DNA of 64,000 bases. Source: Marisimplicoccus sp038110465 (GTDB lineage Bacteria > Bacteroidota > Bacteroidia > Flavobacteriales > Flavobacteriaceae). The first letter of the stretch is position 1, and every line of letters starts with the position of its first letter. The stretch spans positions 124,001 to 188,000 of the forward strand of contig JAYNJU010000001.1 of assembly GCA_038110465.1 (NCBI GenBank). Direction: 5' to 3'. The notes under the pieces are model-generated. The model was not told the origin of the DNA and searched no databases. It saw only the letters and a list, made by a program, of their open reading frames with translations. The position numbers and the translations under genes are program-made. Below, piece by piece: positions 26,161 to 34,115 of the stretch.

Positions 26161-27033
26161 TTATTCAATTTCATTCATAAGGCTATAAATCTTTAAAATC
26201 AATAGTCCAAAAGTTACACTTGAAATAATCAACAAAAGGTTGGTTAAGCCTGATGATGAAAATGATAATCTAATTAATATTGTACAAATAATAAATCCAG
26301 TATTTCGCATTATTTGACTATATCTCTCCGTGTATATAAAAGATAATAAAAGAATAAAAACATCAGCTATAATCAAAATTGAAAAAAAAGTTGTATAAAA
26401 CACTTCATTAACAAAATAAAATGATGTTGAATAGTTCGAATTAATCTCTGATAAATAGAGCTGATAGAAACTATAAATAAATAAGATTATCATAACTGGA
26501 ACTAATACTATACTAATAATCTTTTTTGAGTCAATAAATGAGTTGACTTTTTTGTTAGCTTTTGTTGTTTTGATCTTTGATTTTACATAACTAAATAGGT
26601 AAATCAAAAAGAATAAAATTAAAATTGTTATAATATCATATGTTAATTGAAGATTATTTGAACTCTCAAACCAATTACTTGAATTTAAATCAAGTTTAGG
26701 AATATCATAGAAAACTCTTCTTATTAGTATTAAAGAAATGATCTCAAATTGTTTCAGAATTGAGGTTGTAAATGATCTTGGTAGATAAAAAATTAGAAGA
26801 AATATTTCGTAGTAAAGTATTATGGAAAACGGAGTATAGATAGCTGAGATGGGATTAGATAATAAAGAATTTTCAATACCAAAACTCAGAAATGAATTAC
26901 TATTAATAATTACTAATATCAAATGAATAAAAAAACCAATTGAAGCAGTCCAAATAGTAATTTTTTCAATTTTTTTTCTAATTGAATCAGAGAATATTAA
27001 GTCAAAAATATTAGAGCCAAGTTTTAAAATCAT
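26161..27033 (-). CDS. Unknown polytopic membrane protein
   Basis: The protein has about seven or eight hydrophobic segments in 290 residues, with the first near 27-43 and the second near 64-85. A conserved-looking cytoplasmic stretch, YLPRSFTTSILKQFEIISL followed by ILIRRVFYD, lies after the second. I do not recognise a family with known function, although proteins of this look are frequent in Bacteroidota. The ATG at 27033 overlaps the TGA of the upstream VOC gene (TGATG); a TTG one codon earlier is less likely. It is last in a unit with a VOC protein and NamZ. Its stop abuts that of folD. Confidence 0.75.
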   Translation of the reverse strand: MILKLGSNIFDLIFSDSIRKKIEKITIWTASIGFFIHLILVIINSNSFLSFGIENSLLSNPISAIYTPFSIILYYEIFLLIFYLPRSFTTSILKQFEIISLILIRRVFYDIPKLDLNSSNWFESSNNLQLTYDIITILILFFLIYLFSYVKSKIKTTKANKKVNSFIDSKKIISIVLVPVMIILFIYSFYQLYLSEINSNYSTSFYFVNEVFYTTFFSILIIADVFILLLSFIYTERYSQIMRNTGFIICTILIRLSFSSSGLTNLLLIISSVTFGLLILKIYSLMNEIE

Positions 27034-27461
27034 CAAATTTTTGTTGAGAATAGCATATCCATATCTTTAAAAGATTTAAATTCTAAAGCATTTCCAGAAT
27101 TATCATAAAAAAACATAGTCTTCTGTTCACCAGGAAGACCTTCAAATCTTATATAAGGCTCAATAACAAACTCTATATTTTTATCTGTAAGTAATTTAGA
27201 AAAGTCATCAAATTCATCCCATGGAATTACTACACCAAAATGTGGTATAGGAACAGATTTTCCATCAACTTCATTATGATGTTTTTTACTTATATGATTA
27301 GGGTCAACATGAATAACTAATTGATGTCCAAAAAAGTCATAATCAGCCCATTCATCAGATTCTCTTCCTCTTTTACATCCTAGAACATTTTCATAAAAAT
27401 GTTTTGATTCGGATAAATTTTGAACTGGTATTGCAAGATGAAATGGAGATAGTTTTGTCAT
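27033..27461 (-). CDS. VOC (glyoxalase/dioxygenase) superfamily protein
   Basis: This 142-residue protein has the two beta-alpha-beta-beta-beta modules of vicinal oxygen chelate proteins. Likely metal ligands are His8 (FHLAIPV), His74 (PHFGVV) and Glu127 (NALEFK). The stretch FYDNSGNALEFKSF is typical of glyoxalase-like dioxygenases. The substrate cannot be told from sequence. It lies 9 bases after namZ and overlaps the membrane protein gene by one base, so the three are surely co-transcribed. Confidence 0.85.
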   Translation of the reverse strand: MTKLSPFHLAIPVQNLSESKHFYENVLGCKRGRESDEWADYDFFGHQLVIHVDPNHISKKHHNEVDGKSVPIPHFGVVIPWDEFDDFSKLLTDKNIEFVIEPYIRFEGLPGEQKTMFFYDNSGNALEFKSFKDMDMLFSTKI

Positions 27462-27470
27462 TTTTTTTAT

Positions 27471-28646
27471 TCAATATAGTAAATATTTCGATCTAATTTT
27501 TTTAAAATTATCAAGTTCATTAGTCCACGATTTTCTAATTTCAGAATCACTCATTCCATTCATAATTTGAATTCTAAGATTTGAATTTCCAGCAAGTTTA
27601 TCAAAATCACTTTTAAAAAAAGTTTCTTTATCCTTAATTTTTAAATAAGAGTTTATAAGCCAAGTTAACTCTATCTTATTAGATGTTTTATGTTGCCTTA
27701 AATCTTCCCCAAATGATTTAATCCCTTTTAGTTTTGGATTTTGACTTCCAAAGTTAGGTTGTGGAGTAAAATGAAATATGTTATCAAAATCTGGATGACC
27801 ATAGATTTGAAATTGAATTGTTGTACCTCTTCCCACACTGACTGGAGTCTTTTCTAAAAAAGCTAAGCTAGGATATAAATAAATTGATTGAATATTAGGT
27901 AAATTTGGAGAAGGTCTTTCATTTGGGATATATTTCATTGAGTGGTCATAATTAAGAATTTTAATAACTTCTAAATTAGATTTAATTCCATTCTCTAACC
28001 AACCTTCACCATTTATCATCATTCCGTACTCTCCTATGGTCATACCATATACAATTGGCACAGGATGTAAACCTATGAAGCTTTTATTCTTGAGATCAAG
28101 TATTGGACCATCTATATAAAATGAATTGGGATTAGCCCTATCAAATATTATTATTTTTTTATTCATTCTTGCTACTGATTCCATTGCATAGTGCAATGTT
28201 GATAAATATGTATAAAATCTTACACCAACATCTTGAATATCAAAAATTAATATGTCTATATCTTCAAGATCATTATCTTTTAATTTTCTATTATTTCCAT
28301 AAAGTGAAATGACTTTAATATCCTTATAAAATCCATCTTCAATTTTTTCTCCATCATCTTTATCTCCTAAAAATCCATGCTCAGGACTAAAAATTTTTTT
28401 AAATTTTATTCCCTTAGATAAAAGTGTATCAATGATATGTACTTTTCTATTTTTAGTATAAATTAAACTTGTATTATTAGCAATTATTGCAATGTTTTTA
28501 TTTTCAATTTTTTCAATGTAGTCATCTATTCTATTAGCTCCATTAATTATTTCTTGTGAAATCAAATTAAAGCTCATTAAAAATAACCATGATAATAAAA
28601 GTGTATTTTTGAATAAAAGAATAAAATTGAATTTGCCTTTTTTCAT
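27471..28646 (-). CDS. namZ: Exported exo-beta-N-acetylmuramidase (NamZ, DUF1343)
   Basis: NamZ-type enzymes release N-acetylmuramic acid from the non-reducing ends of peptidoglycan fragments; the activity is known for the Bacillus subtilis protein YbbC. A signal peptide covers residues 1-31 (basic start, LLLSWLFLMSFNLIS). The family motif SPEHGF (Glu89, His90) and LIFDIQDVGVRFYTYLST are clear, and LHPVPIVYGMTIGEY and GRGTT follow. Length is 391 residues. The ATG at 28646 is the only start that keeps the signal peptide, which means the first codons overlap the divergent permease gene. Confidence 0.9.
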   Translation of the reverse strand: MKKGKFNFILLFKNTLLLSWLFLMSFNLISQEIINGANRIDDYIEKIENKNIAIIANNTSLIYTKNRKVHIIDTLLSKGIKFKKIFSPEHGFLGDKDDGEKIEDGFYKDIKVISLYGNNRKLKDNDLEDIDILIFDIQDVGVRFYTYLSTLHYAMESVARMNKKIIIFDRANPNSFYIDGPILDLKNKSFIGLHPVPIVYGMTIGEYGMMINGEGWLENGIKSNLEVIKILNYDHSMKYIPNERPSPNLPNIQSIYLYPSLAFLEKTPVSVGRGTTIQFQIYGHPDFDNIFHFTPQPNFGSQNPKLKGIKSFGEDLRQHKTSNKIELTWLINSYLKIKDKETFFKSDFDKLAGNSNLRIQIMNGMSDSEIRKSWTNELDNFKKIRSKYLLY

Positions 28647-29862
28647 TTTTAAAAAATTAAAATCTAATCGAGATAAAAATAATATTTCATCTCGTATAAT
28701 AAAAATTGCTTTTTTATCAGTCTTTTTAGGTTTCTTTGTTTCACTTTCAGCTGTTTCAATTGGTAAAGGTCTTCAATACTCCATAAAATCAAAGCTATAT
28801 TCAATTAATCCAGATATAGTTATATCAACTTATGAAAATATTAATAGAGGATTGTACTCTGATAAAATAAAAAATATTGAGTCTTTCTTAGACAGTGTTC
28901 AATTAATTAAGGATATTCAAAAAGTAAATTATAGTATTGAAATTCCATCTATTATTTCAAAAAACAATTTAATAGAGACAATTATTTTTAAAGGACTTGA
29001 TGATGAATATAGCTTTGAAAATATCAATCAATTTATTTTAAGTGATGAAAATAAAATTGAAAAATTAGAACCAGATGAAATACTAATATCTAAAAATCTC
29101 TTAGATCAATTTAACTTATCATTTAATGAGAGTCTGATGCTTTACTTTCAAACTGATTTTAATCAAAAGATTCCAAATGTTAGGTATTATAAAATTAGGG
29201 GGGTGTTTGAAACTGATTTTCCAGATTTTGATAATAATTATATAATTGGAAATGTAACTTCTATACAAAATCTGAATAATTGGAACTCATTTGACTATTC
29301 TGCTATTGAAATATCATTAATTGATAAATCAAATATTGATATAGTTAAAAAAAAAATTAACTCAATTGATCTATTGAATAAAAATAATTTAGCTATTCAA
29401 ACTGTTGAGTCTAAATTTCAGAATATATTTAATTGGGTATCAATTTTTGACTTTAATATAATTTTGATTCTTGTTTTAATGATAATTATATCAATAATAA
29501 GTGTAGTAATTTCAACATTAAGTATGGTTTTTGAGAGAATAAAAATGATTGGAATATTAAGCTCAATAGGATCTTCTAATAAAATTATAGGAAGAATATT
29601 CTTTTATCATGGATTTGAAGTTTTGATTAAAGGGATTCTTGCAGGTAATTTAATTTTCTTTGTTGTGTATTATATTCAAAATAAATATGAAGTTATTAAA
29701 CTTAATCCAAGTGATTATTATGTAGATTCTCTTCCTTTTATAATAGATTTTTCTATTATATCTTATGTAAACATATCATTTCTTTTTATTTCAGGATTTA
29801 CATTATTTGTAACTTTTAAATCTATTTCTAAATTAGTCCCTCTTAAAAATATTAATTCGTAA
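28627..29862 (+). CDS. ABC transporter permease, LolC/LolE-FtsX type
   Basis: This is a four-helix permease with a large periplasmic domain, the kind that moves lipoproteins or works with MacB/FtsX-type ATPases. One membrane segment is near residues 27-50, the periplasmic part runs to about 270, and three more segments follow (FNIILILVLMIIISIISVVIS and two near the C-terminus). STLSMVFERIKMIGILSSIGSS is the coupling region of the family. I prefer the TTG at 28627 (MNLPFFIFKKL, A-rich upstream, matches the family start) over the TTG at 28609. No ATPase gene is adjacent. It overlaps the 5' end of namZ and is followed after one base by the cysteine synthase gene. Confidence 0.82.
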   Translation: MNLPFFIFKKLKSNRDKNNISSRIIKIAFLSVFLGFFVSLSAVSIGKGLQYSIKSKLYSINPDIVISTYENINRGLYSDKIKNIESFLDSVQLIKDIQKVNYSIEIPSIISKNNLIETIIFKGLDDEYSFENINQFILSDENKIEKLEPDEILISKNLLDQFNLSFNESLMLYFQTDFNQKIPNVRYYKIRGVFETDFPDFDNNYIIGNVTSIQNLNNWNSFDYSAIEISLIDKSNIDIVKKKINSIDLLNKNNLAIQTVESKFQNIFNWVSIFDFNIILILVLMIIISIISVVISTLSMVFERIKMIGILSSIGSSNKIIGRIFFYHGFEVLIKGILAGNLIFFVVYYIQNKYEVIKLNPSDYYVDSLPFIIDFSIISYVNISFLFISGFTLFVTFKSISKLVPLKNINS

Positions 29863-29863
29863 T

Positions 29864-30841
29864 ATGGATTATTTTAAAAATATTCTAGAAACCATAGGAA
29901 ATACTCCACTTGTAAAACTAAATAAAATAGCAAATTCAATTAAATCTGATGTATTTGTAAAAATTGAAAGCTTTAATCCCGGTAATTCTGTTAAAGACAG
30001 AATGGCTTTAAAAATGATTGAAGATGCAGAAAAAGATGGTAGATTAAAGCCAGGCGGTACTATTGTTGAGGGAACATCTGGCAATACAGGTATGGGTCTA
30101 GCATTGGCAGCTATAGTTAAAGGATATAAGCTAATATGTGTTTCAAATGATAAGCAATCAAAAGAAAAGTTTGATGTTTTAAGAGCAATGGGTGCTGATG
30201 TTATTGTATGTCCTACTAATGTTGATGCAGATGATCCTAGATCATATTATTCTGTATCAAAGAGAATATCTGATGAGACTGAAAATTCCTGGTATGTTAA
30301 TCAGTATGATAATCTCTCAAACACTCTTGCTCATTATGAGTCTACTGGTCCTGAAATTTGGAAGCAAACATCTGGAAAAATTGATCATTTCATTGTTGGG
30401 GTTGGAACTGGTGGGACAATTTCAGGAGTAGGTAAATTTCTAAAAGAAAAAAAACCATCCGTAAAAATCTGGGGAATAGATACCTATGGCTCAGTATTTA
30501 AAAAATTTCATGAAACTGGAATTTTTGATAAAAATGAAATATACCCTTACTCAACTGAGGGTATTGGAGAAGATATTTTACCAAAAAATGTTGATTTTGG
30601 TGTCATAGATCACTTCGAGAAGGTTACAGATAAAGATGCAGCTCTTTATACTAGAAAATTAGCAAGAGAAGAAGGTATTTTTGCAGGTAATTCATGTGGG
30701 GCTGCTATTGCTGGCTTGATTCAGTTAAAAGATAGCTTTAAAGAAGGTGAGGTTGTTGTTGCTCTTCTACACGACTCTGGTAGCAGATATATTGCAAAGA
30801 TTTATAATGATGAATGGATGAAAGATAAAGGATTTATTTAA
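29864..30841 (+). CDS. PLP-dependent cysteine synthase / cystathionine beta-synthase family enzyme
   Basis: A fold-type II PLP enzyme of 325 residues. Lys44 in NPGNSVKDRM carries the cofactor, TSGNTG (71-76) binds the substrate carboxylate and GTGGTISG the PLP phosphate. YVNQYDNLSNTLAHYESTGPE and the ending NDEWMKDKGF resemble the catalytic core of cystathionine beta-synthase more than CysK, but no C-terminal CBS domains are present. It either makes cysteine from O-acetylserine and sulfide or condenses serine with homocysteine. It is co-transcribed with the permease upstream, and ends 3 bases from a convergent gene. Confidence 0.88.
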   Translation: MDYFKNILETIGNTPLVKLNKIANSIKSDVFVKIESFNPGNSVKDRMALKMIEDAEKDGRLKPGGTIVEGTSGNTGMGLALAAIVKGYKLICVSNDKQSKEKFDVLRAMGADVIVCPTNVDADDPRSYYSVSKRISDETENSWYVNQYDNLSNTLAHYESTGPEIWKQTSGKIDHFIVGVGTGGTISGVGKFLKEKKPSVKIWGIDTYGSVFKKFHETGIFDKNEIYPYSTEGIGEDILPKNVDFGVIDHFEKVTDKDAALYTRKLAREEGIFAGNSCGAAIAGLIQLKDSFKEGEVVVALLHDSGSRYIAKIYNDEWMKDKGFI

Positions 30842-30844
30842 TTA

Positions 30845-32179
30845 TTATCTGAATGTAGATCCTGGGAAAACTACCAAGCTTTCATACCCACTTGAATTTA
30901 TGGATGAAACTCCAAAGATAAAATTATCAATCACGATTCCCTCAAGAATATAATTATCAACAAGTCCAATAGTTTTACTATACTCCCATGTTGAGGAGGT
31001 TGTCTCTCTCCAATAAATTTTATAACCAATTATAGATGAATCATCTGGCTGTTCCCATCTAAATCTTACACTTGGTTCAACAATACCACCAATTTTTAAT
31101 TTTTTTGGGGGTTTAGGTGACGAAGCTATACTTGCTAATGAAATTGCGTTTACAGAAGTTAATTTTGCTGCATAATCAAAATTTACTCCCGATAAAACAT
31201 CTCCATAATCTATTCCGTTTTCATTTCTTAAATCATTATGCTGTCTTACGTAATTTTCATGAGCTTCCATAATTCTAATTCCTGCAAATCCTTCATCATT
31301 AAAAGGCCTATGATGTCCACCTCTTCCAAATCTATCTAATCTATATATCATAATTGGATTAAGTTCTGGCATATATTTCTTTACTGTATTATGAACATAT
31401 CTTGCAAGCTGTCTTGAAAGGCCATCATTCTCACCACCTTGTGTTCTCATATTTAATCCGTTTGCATACTTAGGATTAAAAGAAAATGGTTCAGAAAAAA
31501 TTCTAAAGCTTCTATTATCAATAACTCCATCAACTCCTTCAATATTACCAATCATATCATTATTAAGTATGCCTATAATCTCCCAACCCTTCTTTTTCGC
31601 ATAAGAAGCTAAACTTTTCCCTCCAAGAAGTCCTTGTTCTTCACCGCTAAGTCCTACATAGATTATACTATTATCAAATTTATATTTTGATAATACTCTT
31701 GCTGCTTCTATAGTGCCAGCCATTCCAGTAGCATTATCATTAGCTCCAGGTGAGTCATCAATATAGTTTGTTGGATCAGAAATCCTTGAGTCTATGTCGC
31801 CACTCATGATTATGTATCTATTTGGATTTTTTTTCCCTCTTTGAACAGCTACTACATTATACACCCATGTTGGAAATATAACTCTTTCACTATCCTCACT
31901 AGTTACATAACTTTTTTCATAAAAAACTTCAAGACATCCATTACATTGTTTAGAAATATTTTCAAACTCTTCTTTAATCCACCTTCTTGCAGCTCCTATT
32001 CCTCGTGTTTTTGAAATTGTATCACTGAGTGTATGTCTAGTTCCAAATGAAACAAGTTTTTTAATATCATTTTCAATTCTCTCATGAGATACATTTTCAA
32101 TAATCTCATATAATAATCTATTCTGAGAATAGGTATAGCAAATTGAAAGAGTAAAAAAGAGGATTAAGGTTTTTTTCAT
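30845..32179 (-). CDS. Exported M28-family metallopeptidase with fibronectin-like C-terminal domain
   Basis: The 444-residue protein has a signal peptide (MKKTLILFFTLSICYTYSQ) and an M28 catalytic domain with SPGANDNATG, LSGEEQGLLGG and a final histidine in EAHENYVRQHND. The first metal-binding motif, normally HxD, reads SGDIDS here (Asp128, Asp130). The last 90 residues (from about PPKKLKIGG) look like a fibronectin type III module. I take the ATG at 32179, which overlaps the stop of the acyl-CoA dehydrogenase gene (TAATG); three extra upstream codons from a TTG are unlikely. Peptidases of this kind trim peptides outside the cytoplasmic membrane. Confidence 0.88.
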   Translation of the reverse strand: MKKTLILFFTLSICYTYSQNRLLYEIIENVSHERIENDIKKLVSFGTRHTLSDTISKTRGIGAARRWIKEEFENISKQCNGCLEVFYEKSYVTSEDSERVIFPTWVYNVVAVQRGKKNPNRYIIMSGDIDSRISDPTNYIDDSPGANDNATGMAGTIEAARVLSKYKFDNSIIYVGLSGEEQGLLGGKSLASYAKKKGWEIIGILNNDMIGNIEGVDGVIDNRSFRIFSEPFSFNPKYANGLNMRTQGGENDGLSRQLARYVHNTVKKYMPELNPIMIYRLDRFGRGGHHRPFNDEGFAGIRIMEAHENYVRQHNDLRNENGIDYGDVLSGVNFDYAAKLTSVNAISLASIASSPKPPKKLKIGGIVEPSVRFRWEQPDDSSIIGYKIYWRETTSSTWEYSKTIGLVDNYILEGIVIDNFIFGVSSINSSGYESLVVFPGSTFR

Positions 32180-33966
32180 TAGAAGCAATATTTATTTTCA
32201 GAAATTATCTTATTGGCAATACTAGTCTTTAACTCATAGATATTAGGATTATTAGTGTATGTAAGTTTATCAAGAATTCTAGAATAAAATTCTTTTTGAC
32301 TGTCAGGATCTAATATACTATTAATGATATCTCTAGATTTTTTTATTATTATTTGAGATCCTTCATAAATGTATAGCTTTGTCATTAAAATTTGATATTC
32401 TTGATTTGATTGATCTTTAATTAAATTTTTTATTGTTCTTTTTAATGTAGACTCTGATATGTATGCTTCAATAGCAATATCAGAAAGTCCTAATAGAGCT
32501 TGTTGTTTATCTTCAATTTCAGTTCCATATTTTTCAATGCATTTTCCTAGAAGCATAATAAATATATCTTTCATATTTTCAACTAATTTGATTTCATCAG
32601 TTAATTCATCGGATTCCTCCTTTATATTATGGCATTTATTTTCTATAATATCTTGATATTTAGACATTAAATTCAAATCTCCCTTCATAGCCTTTTTGAG
32701 AATCATTCCAATTATTAGCATTCTATTAATCTCATTAGTCCCTTCATATATTCTACCAATTCTTGCATCTCTCCAGGCACTTTCAATTGGGGTTTCAGCT
32801 GAGAAACCCATTCCGCCAAAAATTTGAATCCCTTCGTCAGCGCATATTTGCATATCTTCAGAGATAGCTACCTTAAGAATTGAACATTCAACCGCAAACT
32901 CTTCAACACCTTTAAGTTCAGATTCTTGTTTTGAAAGACCTTTTTCAATATTCTCATTAATTTTAGATTGTATATCACTTGCAGCTCTATAACATGCTGA
33001 CTCACCAGCATAGCAGGAAGTAGATATAGAGGCAATTTTATCTTTTATTGCTCCAAAATTTGATATTGGTTGATTAAATTGAATTCTATTATTAGCATAT
33101 TCTGTCGCTATAGTAATACTCCTTCTCTGGCCATCAAGATTTCCTGCCCCTAATTTGATTCTTCCTACATTTAATGCATTCATTGCAATTTTAAAACCAC
33201 CATTTCTGGAACCTAAAAGATTTTCAATTGGAACTATTGTATCATTAAAAAATACTTGTCTTGTAGATGATGAGTGAATTCCAAGTTTTTTTTCTTCTTC
33301 ACCAAGCCTTATACCATTTTCTTTATCATTAGGAACAATAAACGCTGTTATATTTTTATCATTTTCAATTCTAGCAAATACGATAAATATATTAGCAAAG
33401 CCAGCATTTGAAATCCACATTTTTTGGCCAGAAATTTTATAACTTTTACCGTCTTCACTTAATACTGCTTTTGTTTTTCCAGAGTTTGCATCCGAGCCAG
33501 CAGTAGGTTCAGTTAAGCAATAAGAACCAAACCATTCTCCAGATGAAAGCTTGGGAAGGTATTTTTTTTTCTGTTCTTCAGTACCGAAAAGATAAATAGG
33601 TAGAATTGCAATTCCAGTATGAGCTCCATAGGCTGTAGCAACAGAACCTGATACTCCAGATACATAATCTACTGCTAGCATTGTAGAAACAAAGTCCATT
33701 CCCATACCCCCATATTCTTCATCAATAGAGACAGCGAGTAATCCTAGTTCTCCAAATTTTTTCATTGCTTCAATTGTCAAATCATAATTTTTTTCTTCAT
33801 ACTTCATTTTATCAGGCCAAATTTCTCTATCCATAAAATCAATTATAGAATTTTTCATCATGATTTGTTCTTCATTAAAATCTTCTGGAGTAAAAATATC
33901 TGATGACAATACTTCCTTTAAAATGAATTCACTTCCTTTTAATGCAATTTTATCTTTGGTTGCCAT
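32179..33966 (-). CDS. Acyl-CoA dehydrogenase
   Basis: A FAD flavoenzyme of beta-oxidation that makes the 2,3-double bond in acyl-CoA. GSYCLTEPTAGSDANS, MWISNAGFANIFIVFAR and RIYEGTNEINRM are the family signatures; the last holds the catalytic glutamate. At 595 residues it is longer than the roughly 380 of short-chain forms; the extra 180 residues at the C-terminus resemble the very-long-chain type found widely in Flavobacteriia. It starts 149 bases after purL, and translation probably couples to the downstream M28 gene. Confidence 0.93.
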   Translation of the reverse strand: MATKDKIALKGSEFILKEVLSSDIFTPEDFNEEQIMMKNSIIDFMDREIWPDKMKYEEKNYDLTIEAMKKFGELGLLAVSIDEEYGGMGMDFVSTMLAVDYVSGVSGSVATAYGAHTGIAILPIYLFGTEEQKKKYLPKLSSGEWFGSYCLTEPTAGSDANSGKTKAVLSEDGKSYKISGQKMWISNAGFANIFIVFARIENDKNITAFIVPNDKENGIRLGEEEKKLGIHSSSTRQVFFNDTIVPIENLLGSRNGGFKIAMNALNVGRIKLGAGNLDGQRRSITIATEYANNRIQFNQPISNFGAIKDKIASISTSCYAGESACYRAASDIQSKINENIEKGLSKQESELKGVEEFAVECSILKVAISEDMQICADEGIQIFGGMGFSAETPIESAWRDARIGRIYEGTNEINRMLIIGMILKKAMKGDLNLMSKYQDIIENKCHNIKEESDELTDEIKLVENMKDIFIMLLGKCIEKYGTEIEDKQQALLGLSDIAIEAYISESTLKRTIKNLIKDQSNQEYQILMTKLYIYEGSQIIIKKSRDIINSILDPDSQKEFYSRILDKLTYTNNPNIYELKTSIANKIISENKYCF

Positions 33967-34032
33967 TTTTTATTAAAAATTAATTTTTTTAGAATTTAGA
34001 ATTTCTAAATAATATTATTTTTTTACAATATT

Positions 34033-34040
34033 CAAACATA
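34033..34040 (-). promoter_or_regulatory. -7 promoter element of the acyl-CoA dehydrogenase unit
   Basis: On the reverse strand the sequence is TATGTTTG, matching TAnnTTTG, in the 149-base gap after purL. It would give a leader of about 60 nt. The rest of the gap is AT-rich with no convincing terminator for purL. Confidence 0.45.
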
Positions 34041-34115
34041 AAATTATATTATAAATATATAGATAACAGTAAGTTATATCAAAATATTAACTATTTCTAG
34101 ATATGAAATTTATTA

